Notes under the pieces: model-generated
Database searches by the model: none
Told to the model about the DNA's origin: nothing
What the model saw: only the letters and a program-made list of their open reading frames with translations
Program-made: the position numbers and the translations under genes
Shown: positions 14,681 through 25,168 of the stretch, one piece after another
How positions within the stretch are numbered: position 1 is the stretch's first letter
Layout of the letters: every line of letters starts with the position of its first letter
Assembly: GCF_001419745.1 (NCBI RefSeq)
Contig: NZ_LIRJ01000027.1
Coordinates: forward strand, 3,913-43,769
Source of the DNA: Streptomyces silaceus
GTDB lineage: Bacteria; Actinomycetota; Actinomycetes; Streptomycetales; Streptomycetaceae
Direction of reading: 5' to 3'
DNA length: 39,857 nt

Positions 14681-16675
14681 CTAGGACGCCCAGTCCGGCT
14701 CCTCGTCCCCCCAGTCCGGCTCCATGTCGTCGGTCAGGGGCAGGTCCGGGCCCGCGGACGCGTCGGCACCGGCGGGTGCGCCGCCCCCGGCTCCGGCCGC
14801 CGGCGCGCCGCCCAGGAACTCGGCGACGACTTCGACCACGCCCTCGCCGTACGTCGCCCGCTTCTTCTCGCCGACGCCGCTGATGCCCGCGAGGTCCGCC
14901 ACGGCCGCGGGGCGCAGCGTGGCGATCTCGCGGAGGGTGGCGTCGTGGAAGATGACGTACGCGGGGACGCCCTGTTCCTTGGCCTGGGCGGCGCGCCAGG
15001 CGCGCAGGGCCTCGAAGAGCGGCACCGCCTCCTGGGGCAGCTCGGCGGCGGCCGCCGCCGACTTGGCCTTGCGCTCACTCTTGGACGCCCGCGCCGCGGG
15101 GGCCCGCTTCGGCTCCTTGCGCAGGCGCACCTCCCGCTCGCGGTTCAGGACGGAACCGCTCGTCTCGGTGAGCACCAGCGTGCCGTACTCCCCCTCGACC
15201 GCGATCAGGCCCTGCGCCAGCAACTGCCGCACCACGCCCCGCCATTCGGCCTCCGCCAGCTCCTCGCCGATGCCGAAGACGGAGAGCTGGTCGTGGTCGA
15301 ACTGGATGACCTTCGCGGTCTTCTTGCCCAGGAGGATGTCGATGATCTGGCCCGTGCCGAACTTCTGGCCGCGCTCGCGCTGGAGGCGCACGACGGTGGA
15401 GAGCACCTTCTGCGCCGCGACCGTGCCGTCCCAGGTCTCGGGCGGGGTGAGGCAGGTGTCGCAGTTCCCGCAGGACTGCGCGGCCGCCTCCTGGCCGAAG
15501 TAGGTGAGGAGCTGGGCCCGGCGGCACTGGGCCGTCTCGCAGAGCGCCAGCATCGAGTCCAGGTGGGAGGCGGCCCGGCGACGGAACGCCTCGTCGCCCT
15601 CGCCGCCCTGGATCAGCTTCCGCTGCTGGACGACGTCCTGAAGGCCGTACGCCATCCAGGCCGTCGAGGGCAGGCCGTCGCGGCCCGCGCGGCCCGTCTC
15701 CTGGTAGTACCCCTCGACGGACTTCGGCAGGTCGAGGTGGGCGACGAAGCGGACGTCCGGCTTGTCGATGCCCATGCCGAAGGCGATCGTGGCGCAGACG
15801 ACGAGGCCCTCCTCCCGCAGGAAGCGGGACTGGTGGGCCGCGCGCGTGCCGGCGTCCAGGCCCGCGTGGTACGGGACGGCCTCGATGCCGTTCTTGCAGA
15901 GGAACTCGGCGGTCTTCTCCACGGAGTTGCGCGACAGGCAGTAGACGATGCCCGCGTCGCCCGTGTGCTCCTCCTTCAGGAAGGACAGGAGCTGCTTCTT
16001 CGGCTCGGCCTTGGGCACGATGCGGTACTGGATGTTGGGCCGGTCGAAGCTCGCCACGAAGTGCTTCGCGTCCGGCATGCCGAGCCGCTCGGTGATCTCC
16101 CGGTGCGTGGCGTGCGTCGCCGTGGCCGTCAGGGCGATCCGCGGCACGTCCGGCCAGCGCTGGCCGAGCAGGGACAGGGCCAGGTAGTCGGGGCGGAAGT
16201 CGTGGCCCCACTGGGCGACGCAGTGCGCCTCGTCGATGGCGAAGACGGAGATCTTGGCCCGCCCCAGGAGCTCCAGGGTGGAGTCCAGGCGCAGGCGCTC
16301 GGGAGCGAGGTAGAGCACGTCGAGCTCGCCGGCGAGGAACTCCGCCTCCATGACGCGGCGCTCGTCGAAGTCCTGCGTGGAGTTGATGAACCCGGCCCGC
16401 ACGCCGAGCGCCCGCAGCGCGTCCACCTGGTCCTGCATCAGCGCGATGAGCGGGGAGATCACGACGCCCGTGCCCTGTCTGACCAGGGCCGGGATCTGGT
16501 AGCAGAGGGACTTTCCGCCGCCGGTCGGCATGAGGACGACGGCGTCCCCACCGCCCACCACATGCTCGATGATCGCTTCCTGCTCGCCGCGGAAGGCGTC
16601 GTACCCGAAGACGCGATGGAGCGTACGCAGCGCGTCGCTCTCCGTCACCTCACCCATGCCACCGATCCCATTCAT
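14681..16675 (-). CDS. recQ: ATP-dependent DNA helicase RecQ
   Basis: 664 residues. It unwinds DNA 3' to 5' in recombination and repair. Motifs: FRGEQEAII (motif 0), TGGGKS (Walker A, 51–56), [12 protein letters not shown] (Ia), DEAH (148–151), TATAT (III), [12 protein letters not shown] (IV), [19 protein letters not shown] (V) and [10 protein letters not shown] (VI). A zinc site follows (C..AQC and SCGNCDTC), then a winged-helix RQC region and a C-terminal HRDC domain ([24 protein letters not shown] to about residue 600). The last 50 residues are Gly/Ala-rich, then acidic with two EPDW motifs. The start is ATG at 16673–16675 with GGGGGCAGGG upstream; an internal ATG 18 nt later is an alternative. 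A DnaA-box-like 9-mer lies 72–80 bp upstream. Confidence 0.95.
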   Translation of the reverse strand: MNGIGGMGEVTESDALRTLHRVFGYDAFRGEQEAIIEHVVGGGDAVVLMPTGGGKSLCYQIPALVRQGTGVVISPLIALMQDQVDALRALGVRAGFINSTQDFDERRVMEAEFLAGELDVLYLAPERLRLDSTLELLGRAKISVFAIDEAHCVAQWGHDFRPDYLALSLLGQRWPDVPRIALTATATHATHREITERLGMPDAKHFVASFDRPNIQYRIVPKAEPKKQLLSFLKEEHTGDAGIVYCLSRNSVEKTAEFLCKNGIEAVPYHAGLDAGTRAAHQSRFLREEGLVVCATIAFGMGIDKPDVRFVAHLDLPKSVEGYYQETGRAGRDGLPSTAWMAYGLQDVVQQRKLIQGGEGDEAFRRRAASHLDSMLALCETAQCRRAQLLTYFGQEAAAQSCGNCDTCLTPPETWDGTVAAQKVLSTVVRLQRERGQKFGTGQIIDILLGKKTAKVIQFDHDQLSVFGIGEELAEAEWRGVVRQLLAQGLIAVEGEYGTLVLTETSGSVLNREREVRLRKEPKRAPAARASKSERKAKSAAAAAELPQEAVPLFEALRAWRAAQAKEQGVPAYVIFHDATLREIATLRPAAVADLAGISGVGEKKRATYGEGVVEVVAEFLGGAPAAGAGGGAPAGADASAGPDLPLTDDMEPDWGDEEPDWAS

Positions 16676-16746
16676 CGCCCTGCCCCCGTACGTCGCCCTT
16701 CGACCACTGCCTCCACGATAGGGCCCCGGTCCGACAGCCCGAGAAG

Positions 16747-16755
16747 TTATCCACA
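16747..16755. other. DnaA-box-like 9-mer upstream of recQ
   Basis: TTATCCACA, the E. coli consensus DnaA box, in the 238-bp gap between recQ and nuoN. A single 9-mer can occur by chance, but such AT-containing words are infrequent at this base composition. Confidence 0.4.
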
Positions 16756-16799
16756 GGCTGGGGGTCGCGGCCGCGCGCCGACCTCGTCCAGGCCCGGAC

Positions 16800-16844
16800 A
16801 CGCTGCCGCCCGGCACCCCGTCTCGGGATGCCGGGCGGCAGTGT
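16800..16844 (-). terminator. Terminator of the nuo operon
   Basis: Perfect 13-bp arms CTGCCGCCCGGCA (16803–16815) and TGCCGGGCGGCAG (16829–16841), with an inner CCC/GGG pairing and weaker outer pairs. It lies about 70 bp past the nuoN stop, before the recQ start region. Confidence 0.8.
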
Positions 16845-16885
16845 ACGGACAAAGGAATCCGGACCCGGACGAAGGAATCCGGCCG
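16845..16885. repeat. Short direct repeat beyond nuoN
   Basis: CGGACAAAGGAATCCGGA and CGGACGAAGGAATCCGGC follow each other about 20 bp apart, between the nuoN stop and the terminator hairpin. Confidence 0.6.
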
Positions 16886-16913
16886 CGGGAAGGAGTCCCG
16901 CCGAGGATTCCCG

Positions 16914-18563
16914 CTAGCGGACGAAGACCCCCGCCTGGCTCGCCAGGTCCAGGAAGTACTGCGGGGCCACACCCAGCACCAGCGTCACCGCGACGCCGAC
17001 GCCGATCGCCGTCATCGTCAGCGGCGAGGGCACGGCGACCGTGGGGCCGTCCGCCTTCGGCTCGCTGAAGAACATCAGGACGATCACCCGGATGTAGAAG
17101 AACGCGGCGATCGCCGACGACAGGACACCGACCACGACCAGCGCGCCCGCGCCGCCCTCCGCCGCCGCCTTGAACACCGCGAACTTCCCGGTGAACCCGG
17201 ACGTCAGCGGAATGCCGGCGAAGGCGAGCAGGAACACCGCGAAGACCGCCGCGACCAGCGGGGACCTGCGTCCGAGCCCCGCCCACTTGGACAGGTGCGT
17301 GGCCTCGCCGCCCGCGTCCCGCACCAGCGTGACGACGGCGAAGGCGCCGATGGTCACGAAGGAGTAGGCGCCCAGGTAGAAGAGGACGGAGGAGACGCCG
17401 TCCGGGCTGGTGGCGATGACACCGGCGAGGATGAATCCGGCGTGCGCGATGGACGAGTACGCGAGGAGCCGCTTGATGTCGGTCTGGGTGATCGCGACGA
17501 TCGCGCCGCCCAGCATCGTGATGATCGCGACGCCCCACATGACCGGCCGCCAGTCCCAGCGCAGGCCCGGCAGCACCACGTACAGCAGACGCAGGAGCGC
17601 GCCGAACGCGGCCACCTTCGTCGCCGCCGCCATGAAGCCGGTGACCGGCGTCGGGGCGCCCTGGTACACGTCCGGGGTCCACATGTGGAACGGCACCGCG
17701 CCCACCTTGAAGAGCAGCCCCATCACGACCATCGCGACGCCGATGAGGAGCAGCGCGTCATTGCCCATGGTGTCGGCGAGCGCCGGGTCCACGGTCTTCA
17801 CGTTGCCCTCGACGACGTTCGCGATCGTCGCGTACGAGACGGTGCCCGCGTAGCCGTACAGGAGCGCGATGCCGAAGAGCGTGAACGCCGAGGCGAAGGC
17901 GCCGAGCAGGAAGTACTTGACGGCGGCTTCCTGCGACATCAGGCGCTTGCGGCGGGCGAGCGCGCACAGCAGGTACAGCGGCAGGGAGAAGACTTCCAGC
18001 GCGATGAAGAGCGTCAGGAGGTCGTTGGCCGCGGGGAAGACGAGCATGCCGCCGATGGCGAAGAGCGCCAGCGGGAACACCTCGGTGGTGGCGAACCCGG
18101 CCTTGGTGGCGGCCTGTTCGCCCTCGCTGCCCGGCACGGAGCCGGCCTGCGGGACGAACGAGTCGACGCGGTTGCCGTGCGCCGCCGGGTCCAGGCGCCG
18201 CTCGGCGAAGGTGAAGATCGCGACGAGCCCCGCCAGCAGGATCGTGCCCTGCAGGAAGAGCGCCGGACCGTCGACCGCGATCGCGCCCATGGCCGCGATC
18301 TGGGCCTTCGTGGTGCCGAAACCGCGGGCCGCGAGCCCGACGACCGCGGCGAAGGACGCGGCCAGCGCGACCACGGACACGAACAGCTGGACGTAGTAAC
18401 GGGACTTGCGCGGGACGAAGGCTTCGATGAGCACTCCGATGACGGCCGCGCCGATGACGATCAACATCGGCGACAGCTGCCCATACTCGATCTTGGGCGC
18501 GTCGATCTTGTCGATCGGATCGGCTGCCATTGTCCACAGGCTGTGGACGGCTGATGCGCTCAC
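16914..18563 (-). CDS. nuoN: NADH-quinone oxidoreductase subunit N
   Basis: 549 residues and about 14 membrane spans. It is one of the three antiporter-like proton-pumping subunits of the complex I membrane arm. Key features are the lysine/glutamate helices and the conserved [36 protein letters not shown] region (about 260–295). Compared with E. coli NuoN (about 485 residues) it has an extra loop near residues 120–155 ([18 protein letters not shown]). The start is taken as GTG at 18561–18563, overlapping the nuoM stop by 4 nt; an ATG at 18528–18530 is an alternative but lacks a ribosome site. It is the last gene of the operon. Confidence 0.96.
   Translation of the reverse strand: MSASAVHSLWTMAADPIDKIDAPKIEYGQLSPMLIVIGAAVIGVLIEAFVPRKSRYYVQLFVSVVALAASFAAVVGLAARGFGTTKAQIAAMGAIAVDGPALFLQGTILLAGLVAIFTFAERRLDPAAHGNRVDSFVPQAGSVPGSEGEQAATKAGFATTEVFPLALFAIGGMLVFPAANDLLTLFIALEVFSLPLYLLCALARRKRLMSQEAAVKYFLLGAFASAFTLFGIALLYGYAGTVSYATIANVVEGNVKTVDPALADTMGNDALLLIGVAMVVMGLLFKVGAVPFHMWTPDVYQGAPTPVTGFMAAATKVAAFGALLRLLYVVLPGLRWDWRPVMWGVAIITMLGGAIVAITQTDIKRLLAYSSIAHAGFILAGVIATSPDGVSSVLFYLGAYSFVTIGAFAVVTLVRDAGGEATHLSKWAGLGRRSPLVAAVFAVFLLAFAGIPLTSGFTGKFAVFKAAAEGGAGALVVVGVLSSAIAAFFYIRVIVLMFFSEPKADGPTVAVPSPLTMTAIGVGVAVTLVLGVAPQYFLDLASQAGVFVR
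18530..18548. other. DnaA-box-like palindrome at the nuoM/nuoN junction
   Basis: TTGTCCACA (18530–18538), the Streptomyces-type DnaA box, is the left part of the perfect palindrome GTCCACAG-G-CTGTGGAC (18532–18548). It lies inside the 5' end of nuoN. Confidence 0.45.
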
Positions 18564-20131
18564 TTGGCCGCCTCCACCTCGGGCTTGGGGTCCTTCTTCT
18601 GTACGTCGGACATCGTGTGCTTGACCGCCGGGTTCACCAGGTCGGTGAGCGGCTTCGGGTAGACCCCGAGGCCGATCAGGAGCGCGATCAGCGGGGCGAC
18701 GACGACCAGTTCACGCACCCGCAGATCGGGCATGGCCGAGACCTCCGCCTTCACGGGGCCCGTCATCGTCCGCTGGTAGAGGACGAGGGTGTACAGGGCG
18801 GCGAGCACGATGCCGACGGTCGCGATGATCCCGACCACCGGGTAGCGCGCGAACGCGCCGACCAGGACCAGGAACTCGCTCACGAAGGGCGCGAGCCCCG
18901 GCAGCGAGAGCGTGGCGAGACCGCCGATCAGGAAGGTGCCCGCGAGCACCGGGGCGACCTTCTGCACGCCTCCGTAGTCCGCGATCAGGCGCGAGCCGCG
19001 CCGCGAGATCAGGAAGCCGGCCACCAGCATCAGCGCGGCGGTCGAGATGCCGTGGTTGACCATGTAGAGCGTCGCGCCGGACTGGCCCTGCGAGGTCATC
19101 GCGAAGATGCCGAGGATGATGAAGCCGAAGTGCGAGATCGACGCGTACGCCACCAGGCGCTTGATGTCGCGCTGGCCGACGGCGAGCAGCGCGCCGTAGA
19201 TGATGCTGATCAGCGCGAGGACGAGGACGACGGGCGTCGCCCACTCGCTCGCCTCGGGGAAGAGCCCGAGGCAGAACCGCAGCATCGCGAAGGTGCCGAC
19301 CTTGTCCACGACGGCCGTGATCAGTACGGCGACGGGGGCCGTGGACTCCCCCATCGCGTTCGGCAGCCAGGTGTGCAGCGGCCACAGCGGCGCCTTCACC
19401 GCGAAGGCGAAGAAGAAGCCGAGGAACAGCAGCCGCTCGGTGTTGGTCGCCATGTCGAGCGTGCCGTTGGCACGGGCCTCGGCGATCTCCTGGAGCGAGA
19501 AGTTCCCCGCGACCACGTAGAGGCCGATGACCGCGGCCAGCATGATGAGGCCGCCGACCAGGTTGTAGAGGAGGAACTTCACGGCCGCGTACGAACGCTG
19601 CGCCGAGGCGTTCTCGTCGCTGCCCGCGTGGGCGCGGTCCCCGAAGCCGCCGATGAGGAAGTACATCGGGATGAGCATGGCTTCGAAGAAGATGTAGAAG
19701 AGGAAGACGTCGGTGGCCTCGAAGGAGATGATCACCATCGCCTCGACGGCCAGGATCAGGGCGAAGAAGCCCTGGGTCGGGCGCCAGCGCGAGGACTTGG
19801 TCTCCAGGGGGTCGGCGTCGTGCCAGCCCGCCAGGATGATGAAGGGGATCAGCAGGGCGGTGAGCGCGATGAGCGCGACGGCGATGCCGTCCACCCCGAG
19901 CTCGTAGCGCACCCCGAAGTCGGCGATCCAGGAGCGCGATTCGGTCAGTTGATAGCGGTCGCCGTCCGGGTCGAACCGCACGAGGACGGTCACGGCCAGC
20001 GCGAGCGTGGCGAGCGAGACCAGCAGCGCGAGCCACTTGGCGGCGGTCCGCCGGGCGGCCGGAACGGCTGCCGTGGCGATCGCGCCGACCGCGGGCAGGG
20101 CCGCCGTCGCTGTCAGCAGAGGAAAGGACAT
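18560..20131 (-). CDS. nuoM: NADH-quinone oxidoreductase subunit M
   Basis: 523 residues and about 14 spans; an antiporter-like proton channel of complex I. Recognisable segments include FYIFFEAMLIPMYFLIG (conserved Glu of the first channel), FLGFFFAFAVKAPLWPLHTWLPNAMGESTAPVAVLI and ISHFGFIILGIFA. The start is ATG at 20129–20131, five nt after the nuoL stop (20137–20139). A longer in-frame frame reading upstream into nuoL is only a shadow. The C-terminus ([12 protein letters not shown]) is charged and cytoplasmic. It ends overlapping nuoN by 4 nt. Confidence 0.96.
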   Translation of the reverse strand: MSFPLLTATAALPAVGAIATAAVPAARRTAAKWLALLVSLATLALAVTVLVRFDPDGDRYQLTESRSWIADFGVRYELGVDGIAVALIALTALLIPFIILAGWHDADPLETKSSRWRPTQGFFALILAVEAMVIISFEATDVFLFYIFFEAMLIPMYFLIGGFGDRAHAGSDENASAQRSYAAVKFLLYNLVGGLIMLAAVIGLYVVAGNFSLQEIAEARANGTLDMATNTERLLFLGFFFAFAVKAPLWPLHTWLPNAMGESTAPVAVLITAVVDKVGTFAMLRFCLGLFPEASEWATPVVLVLALISIIYGALLAVGQRDIKRLVAYASISHFGFIILGIFAMTSQGQSGATLYMVNHGISTAALMLVAGFLISRRGSRLIADYGGVQKVAPVLAGTFLIGGLATLSLPGLAPFVSEFLVLVGAFARYPVVGIIATVGIVLAALYTLVLYQRTMTGPVKAEVSAMPDLRVRELVVVAPLIALLIGLGVYPKPLTDLVNPAVKHTMSDVQKKDPKPEVEAAK

Positions 20132-20136
20132 CGGTA

Positions 20137-22032
20137 TCAGACCGCCCTCATCAGCAGGGTCGCGGCGATGAGTACCGCAGCGCCGCCGAACATCGAGACC
20201 GCATACGAGCGGGCGTAGCCGTTCTGCAGTTTGCGCAGCCGGCCGGAGAGGCCGCCGACCGAGGCCGCCGTGCCGTTGACGACCCCGTCGACCAGGGTGT
20301 GGTCGACGTAGACCAGGGACCGCGTGAGGTGCTCGCCGCCACGCACCAGGACGACGTGGTTGAAGTCGTCCTGGAGGAGGTCGCGGCGGGCCGCGCGGGT
20401 GAGCACCGAGCCGCGCGGGGCGGTGACCGGGACGGGCCGGCGCCCGTACTGGACGTAGGCCAGGGCGACGCCGATGACGAGGACCACCATGGTGGCGCCC
20501 GTGACGGTGGCGGCGCTGAGCGGCGAGTCGCCGTGGTCGTGCCCGGTGACCGGCTCCAGCCAGTGCATGAAGCGGTCGCCGATGCTGAAGAAGCCACCCG
20601 CGAAGACCGAACCGAAGGCGAGCACGATCATCGGGATCGTCATGGACTTCGGGGACTCGTGCGGGTGCGGCTCGTGGCCCTCCGCGTCGGGCTGCCAGCG
20701 CTTCTCCCCGAAGAAGGTCATGATCATCACGCGCGTCATGTAGTACGCGGTGATGGCCGCGCCCAGGAGCGCCACCGAGCCGAGGATCCAGCCCTCGGCG
20801 CCGCCCTTGGCGAACGCCGCCTCGATGATCTTGTCCTTGGAGAAGAAGCCGGACAGCCCCGGGAAGCCGATGATCGCGAGGTAGCCGAGGCCGAAGGTGA
20901 CGAAGGTGACCGGCATGTACTTCCGCAGGCCGCCGAACTTCCGCATGTCGACCTCGTCGTTCATGCCGTGCATGACGGAGCCGGCGCCGAGGAAGAGCCC
21001 GGCCTTGAAGAAGCCGTGCGTCACCAGGTGCATGATCGCGAAGACGTAGCCGATGGGGCCCAGGCCCGCGGCCAGGATCATGTAGCCGATCTGGGACATC
21101 GTCGACCCGGCGAGGGCCTTCTTGATGTCGTCCTTCGCGCAACCGACGATCGCACCGAACAGGAGCGTGACCGCTCCGACGACGGTGACGACGAGCTGGG
21201 CGTTCGGAGCGGCGTTGAAGATCTCGCCGGAGCGGACGATCAGATAGACACCGGCGGTCACCATCGTGGCGGCGTGGATCAGGGCCGAGACCGGGGTCGG
21301 GCCCTCCATCGCGTCACCCAGCCAGGACTGCAGCGGCACCTGCGCCGACTTGCCGCACGCGGCGAGCAGGAGCATCAGGCCGATGGCGGTGAGCTTGCCC
21401 TCGGACGTCTCACCCGTGGCCTCCAGGACCGGCCCGAAGGCGAACGTCCCGAAGGTGGTGAACATCAGCATGATGGCGATCGACAGGCCCATGTCGCCGA
21501 CCCGGTTGACCAGGAAGGCCTTCTTCGCGGCGGTGGCCGCGCTGGGCTTGTGCTGCCAGAAGCCGATCAGGAGGTACGAGGCGAGGCCGACGCCCTCCCA
21601 TCCGACGTACAGGAGCAGGTAGTTGTCGGCGAGGACCAGCAGGAGCATCGCCGCGAGGAAGAGGTTCAGGTAGCCGAAGAAGCGGCGGCGCCGCTCGTCG
21701 TGCTCCATGTAACCGATCGAGTAGATGTGGATCAGGGTGCCCACACCGGAGATCAGCAGGACGAACGTCATCGACAGCTGGTCGAGCTGGAAGGCGACGT
21801 CCGCCTGGAAGCCCTCGACGGGGATCCAGCTGAACAGGTGCTGCGACAGGGTGCGCTCCTCGGCGCCCTTGCCCAGCAGGTCGGTGAACAGCACGACGGC
21901 GACGACGAAGGAGGCGGCCGCGAGCAGCGTGCCGAGCCAGTGGCCCACGCGGTCCAGGGCCCGCCCGCCGCACAGCAGGACGGCCGCTCCGAGCAGAGGC
22001 GCCGCGACGAGCAGCGCAATCAGGTTCTCCAC
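20137..22032 (-). CDS. nuoL: NADH-quinone oxidoreductase subunit L
   Basis: 631 residues. It is the distal antiporter-like subunit and carries the long horizontal helix in its C-terminus. Conserved motifs include [100 protein letters not shown], and [13 protein letters not shown]. The start is GTG at 22030–22032 with AAGGGGT about 9 nt upstream, 15 nt after the nuoK stop at 22047. Length matches actinobacterial NuoL. Confidence 0.97.
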   Translation of the reverse strand: MENLIALLVAAPLLGAAVLLCGGRALDRVGHWLGTLLAAASFVVAVVLFTDLLGKGAEERTLSQHLFSWIPVEGFQADVAFQLDQLSMTFVLLISGVGTLIHIYSIGYMEHDERRRRFFGYLNLFLAAMLLLVLADNYLLLYVGWEGVGLASYLLIGFWQHKPSAATAAKKAFLVNRVGDMGLSIAIMLMFTTFGTFAFGPVLEATGETSEGKLTAIGLMLLLAACGKSAQVPLQSWLGDAMEGPTPVSALIHAATMVTAGVYLIVRSGEIFNAAPNAQLVVTVVGAVTLLFGAIVGCAKDDIKKALAGSTMSQIGYMILAAGLGPIGYVFAIMHLVTHGFFKAGLFLGAGSVMHGMNDEVDMRKFGGLRKYMPVTFVTFGLGYLAIIGFPGLSGFFSKDKIIEAAFAKGGAEGWILGSVALLGAAITAYYMTRVMIMTFFGEKRWQPDAEGHEPHPHESPKSMTIPMIVLAFGSVFAGGFFSIGDRFMHWLEPVTGHDHGDSPLSAATVTGATMVVLVIGVALAYVQYGRRPVPVTAPRGSVLTRAARRDLLQDDFNHVVLVRGGEHLTRSLVYVDHTLVDGVVNGTAASVGGLSGRLRKLQNGYARSYAVSMFGGAAVLIAATLLMRAV

Positions 22033-22046
22033 TTTTCAGCGACCCC

Positions 22047-22346
22047 TTACAGCTTCATCAGGCTGGCGTCGTCGACCGAGGCCGAGTGGCGGGAACGGAA
22101 CAGCGACACGATGATCGCGAGCCCGACCACGACCTCCGCGGCGGCGACGACCATCGTGAAGAAGGCGATGATCTGGCCGTCGAGGTTGCCGTGCATGCGG
22201 GAGAAGGCCACGAACGCGAGGTTGCAGGCGTTGAGCATGAGCTCGATGCACATGAACACCACGATCGCGTTCCGCCTGATGAGCACGCCGGTGGCGCCGA
22301 TCGCGAACAACAGGGCGGCGAGATAGAGGTAGTTGACGGGGTTCAC
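22047..22346 (-). CDS. nuoK: NADH-quinone oxidoreductase subunit K
   Basis: 99 residues, three membrane spans, normal family length. The conserved Glu in [19 protein letters not shown] (helix 2) and the Glu in [12 protein letters not shown] (helix 3) are proton-path residues in complex I. The start is GTG at 22344–22346, overlapping the nuoJ stop by 4 nt. Confidence 0.97.
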   Translation of the reverse strand: MNPVNYLYLAALLFAIGATGVLIRRNAIVVFMCIELMLNACNLAFVAFSRMHGNLDGQIIAFFTMVVAAAEVVVGLAIIVSLFRSRHSASVDDASLMKL

Positions 22347-23182
22347 TTCGACGCCTCCTCGGTCCGTCCGATGTCGGTCCGGCGCAGGTCGGTCCGCTCC
22401 AGGCGATCGGCGGAACGCTGCTCCAGCGCCCGCAGGTCGTCCAGGGCCTCGTCCGACACGTCACGGATCTGGCCGCGCTCGCGCAGGGTCTGCATGACCG
22501 TGAGCTCCGACGGGGTGCCGTCGGGGAGCAGGCCGGCGATGTCCACGGCGTTGTGCCGGGCGTAGACGCCCGGGGCCGGCAGCGGCGGCAGGTGCTTGCC
22601 CTCGCGCACGCGCTCCTCGGCCAGCTCGCGCTGGGTCTTGGCGCGCTCGGTGCGCTCGCGGTGGGTGAGCACCATCGCGCCGACCGTCGCCGTGATGAGC
22701 AGGGCGCCGGTGATCTCGAAGGCGAAGACGTACTTGGTGAAGATGAGGGAGGCGAGTCCCTCGACATTGCCTCCGGCGTTCGCCTTGCCGAGGCCGTTGA
22801 ACTCCTGCACCGAGGCGTTCCCGATGCCCGCGAAGAGCAGGACCGCGAAGCCGAGTCCGCACAGGGCGGCCAGCCAGCGCTGCCCCTTGATGGTCTCCTT
22901 CAGGGAGTCCGCCGCGGTGACGCCGACGAGCATGACCACGAAGAGGAACAGCATCATGATCGCGCCGGTGTAGACGACGATCTGGACGATGCCCAGGAAG
23001 TACGCGCCGTTGGCCAGGTAGAACACCGCGAGGATGATCATGGTCCCGGCCAGGCAGAGCGCGCTGTGCACCGCCTTCCTCATGAGGATCGTGCACAGGG
23101 CGCCGATCACGGCGACCGTGCCGAGCACCCAGAACTGGAAGGCCTCACCGGTGGAGGTGGTGTAGGCGGCGAGCTCGCTCAT
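22343..23182 (-). CDS. nuoJ: NADH-quinone oxidoreductase subunit J
   Basis: 279 residues with five spans in the first 190, including [25 protein letters not shown], whose pi-bulge helix region is characteristic of NuoJ. The C-terminal 90 residues are a charged cytoplasmic extension ([21 protein letters not shown] and beyond), longer than in E. coli (184 residues) but usual in actinobacteria. The start is ATG at 23180–23182, overlapping nuoI by 4 nt. Confidence 0.95.
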   Translation of the reverse strand: MSELAAYTTSTGEAFQFWVLGTVAVIGALCTILMRKAVHSALCLAGTMIILAVFYLANGAYFLGIVQIVVYTGAIMMLFLFVVMLVGVTAADSLKETIKGQRWLAALCGLGFAVLLFAGIGNASVQEFNGLGKANAGGNVEGLASLIFTKYVFAFEITGALLITATVGAMVLTHRERTERAKTQRELAEERVREGKHLPPLPAPGVYARHNAVDIAGLLPDGTPSELTVMQTLRERGQIRDVSDEALDDLRALEQRSADRLERTDLRRTDIGRTEEASK

Positions 23183-23802
23183 GCCTCGGCCCCCTCCGAC
23201 TCGGGGGCCGTCTCGCCCTTGGAGACGGCGACTTGGGGCACCGTCCCCGGCGTCGCCTCGGTCACCAGGCCCCGGTAGTAGTCCTGCTCGTCCATGCCCG
23301 GGAAGATCGAGTGCGGCGAGTCGACCATGCCTTCCTCGAGGCCGGCGAGCAGCTGCTCCTTGGTGTAGATGAGGTTCTCGCGGCTGCTGTCGGCCAGCTC
23401 GAACTCGTTCGTCATCGTCAGCGCGCGCGTGGGGCACGCCTCGATGCACAGGCCGCACAGGATGCAGCGGGCGTAGTTGATCTGGTAGACGCGGCCGTAC
23501 CGCTCGCCGGGCGAGTACCTCTCCTCGTCGGTGTTGTCCGCGCCCTCCACATAGATGGCGTCCGCGGGACAGGCCCAGGCGCAGAGCTCACAGCCGACGC
23601 ACTTCTCCAGGCCGTCCGGATGGCGGTTCAGCTGGTGCCTGCCGTGGAAGCGGGGAGCGGTGGTCTTCTGCTGCTCCGGATACTGCTCGGTCAGCCGCTT
23701 CTTGAACATGGCCTTGAAGGTCACGCCGAAGCCCGCGACGGGGTTCTGGAACCCCTGCTTCGATTGGTTCGACTCGTGTGACTCCTGGTTCGACTCAGCC
23801 AT
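23179..23802 (-). CDS. nuoI: NADH-quinone oxidoreductase subunit I, two 4Fe-4S clusters
   Basis: 207 residues. Two ferredoxin motifs, [12 protein letters not shown] and [12 protein letters not shown], bind clusters N6a and N6b, which pass electrons towards NuoB. The N-terminal 20 residues are Ser/Gln/Glu-rich and the C-terminal 40 are acidic. The start is ATG at 23800–23802 (MAESNQ) with a perfect AGGAGG site; the longer in-frame extension upstream overlaps nuoH and is less likely. It overlaps the nuoH 3' end by 8 nt. Confidence 0.95.
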   Translation of the reverse strand: MAESNQESHESNQSKQGFQNPVAGFGVTFKAMFKKRLTEQYPEQQKTTAPRFHGRHQLNRHPDGLEKCVGCELCAWACPADAIYVEGADNTDEERYSPGERYGRVYQINYARCILCGLCIEACPTRALTMTNEFELADSSRENLIYTKEQLLAGLEEGMVDSPHSIFPGMDEQDYYRGLVTEATPGTVPQVAVSKGETAPESEGAEA

Positions 23803-25168
23803 CGGACGCCTCCTTTCCGTCGCTTCGGGTTCCGTCACTTTGAGTATCCGGCCCGCCACTGACAATCAACTCCCGCTCCTGGCGCGAGCGTCGGCGCGGA
23901 ACGGGCGGCAGAGTCTGTCCGGGCAGCGGCGGCACGGGGAATCCGCCCGCCATCGGGTCGAACGCGACCGGCCGTTCCTCGGCCGCCGCTTCCTTCTCGC
24001 GCTTGTCGCGGAAGATGTCGACGACCACGGAGAGCAACAGCAGTGCGATGACGCCGCCGCCCACATAGAGCGCGATCGAGGTGAAGTCGTAGTTCTCGTT
24101 CCGCATCGCCCTGACGGTGGCGACGAGCATCAGCCAGACGACCGAGACCGGGATCAGGACCTTCCAGCCGAGCTTCATCAGCTGGTCGTAGCGGACGCGG
24201 GGCAGCGTGCCGCGCAGCCAGATGAAGAAGAACAGCAGCAGCTGGACCTTGATCACGAACCAGAGCATCGGCCACCAGCCGTGGTTCGCGCCCTCCCAGA
24301 AGGTGCTGATCGGATACGGGGCCCGCCAGCCGCCCAGGAAGAGCGTGACCGAGACCGCCGAGACGGTGACCATGTTGACGTACTCGGCGAGCATGAACAT
24401 CGCGAACTTGATCGAGGAGTACTCGGTGTTGAAGCCACCGACGAGGTCGCCCTCGGACTCCGGCATGTCGAACGGCGCGCGGTTGGTCTCGCCGACCATC
24501 GTCACGATGTAGATGAGGAACGAGACGGGCAGCAGCAGCACGTACCAGCGGTCCGCCTGCGCCTCCACGATCGCCGACGTCGACATCGACCCGGAGTAGA
24601 GGAAGACCGAGGCGAACGCCGCGCCCATCGCAATCTCGTAGGAGATCATCTGCGCGCAGGAGCGCAGACCGCCCAGGAGCGGGTACGTCGATCCGGAGCT
24701 CCAGCCCGCCAGCACGATGCCGTAGATGCCGACGGAGGCGACCGCGAGGATGTAGAGCATCGCGATCGGCAGGTCGGTGAGCTGCATCGTGGTGCGCTGG
24801 CCGAAGATCGAGACCTCGTTGCCCGCGGGCCCGAAGGGGATCACCGCGATCGCCATGAAGGCCGGGATGGCCGCGACGATCGGCGCGAGGACGTAGACCA
24901 CCTTGTCCGCGCGCTTGACGATGACGTCTTCCTTGAGCATCAGCTTGATGCCGTCCGCGAGGGACTGCAGCAGACCCCAGGGACCGTGCCGGTTGGGGCC
25001 GATGCGCAGCTGCATCCAGGCGACGACCTTGCGCTCCCACACGATGGAGAAGAGGACCGTCACCATCAGGAACGCGAAACAGAAGACCGCCTTGATGACG
25101 ACGAGCCACCAGGGGTCGCGGCCGAACAGGGACAGGTCCTCCGCCGCAAGCACCACAGTGTGCGTCAC
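23795..25168 (-). CDS. nuoH: NADH-quinone oxidoreductase subunit H
   Basis: 457 residues, about eight spans. It forms the quinone chamber and links the hydrophilic and membrane arms. Conserved motifs: [65 protein letters not shown] and [14 protein letters not shown]. The C-terminal 75 residues are a Pro- and charge-rich cytoplasmic tail ([15 protein letters not shown], then [15 protein letters not shown]), about 130 residues longer than E. coli NuoH. The start is GTG at 25166–25168, overlapping the nuoG stop. Confidence 0.96.
   Translation of the reverse strand: MTHTVVLAAEDLSLFGRDPWWLVVIKAVFCFAFLMVTVLFSIVWERKVVAWMQLRIGPNRHGPWGLLQSLADGIKLMLKEDVIVKRADKVVYVLAPIVAAIPAFMAIAVIPFGPAGNEVSIFGQRTTMQLTDLPIAMLYILAVASVGIYGIVLAGWSSGSTYPLLGGLRSCAQMISYEIAMGAAFASVFLYSGSMSTSAIVEAQADRWYVLLLPVSFLIYIVTMVGETNRAPFDMPESEGDLVGGFNTEYSSIKFAMFMLAEYVNMVTVSAVSVTLFLGGWRAPYPISTFWEGANHGWWPMLWFVIKVQLLLFFFIWLRGTLPRVRYDQLMKLGWKVLIPVSVVWLMLVATVRAMRNENYDFTSIALYVGGGVIALLLLSVVVDIFRDKREKEAAAEERPVAFDPMAGGFPVPPLPGQTLPPVPRRRSRQERELIVSGGPDTQSDGTRSDGKEASDG

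Noticed and set aside
14945..17068. Long plus-strand open frame opposite recQ and nuoN start region
   Set aside because: Arg/Gly/Val/Leu-rich shadow typical of high-GC DNA; no ribosome site or domain, and recQ on the other strand is unambiguous.
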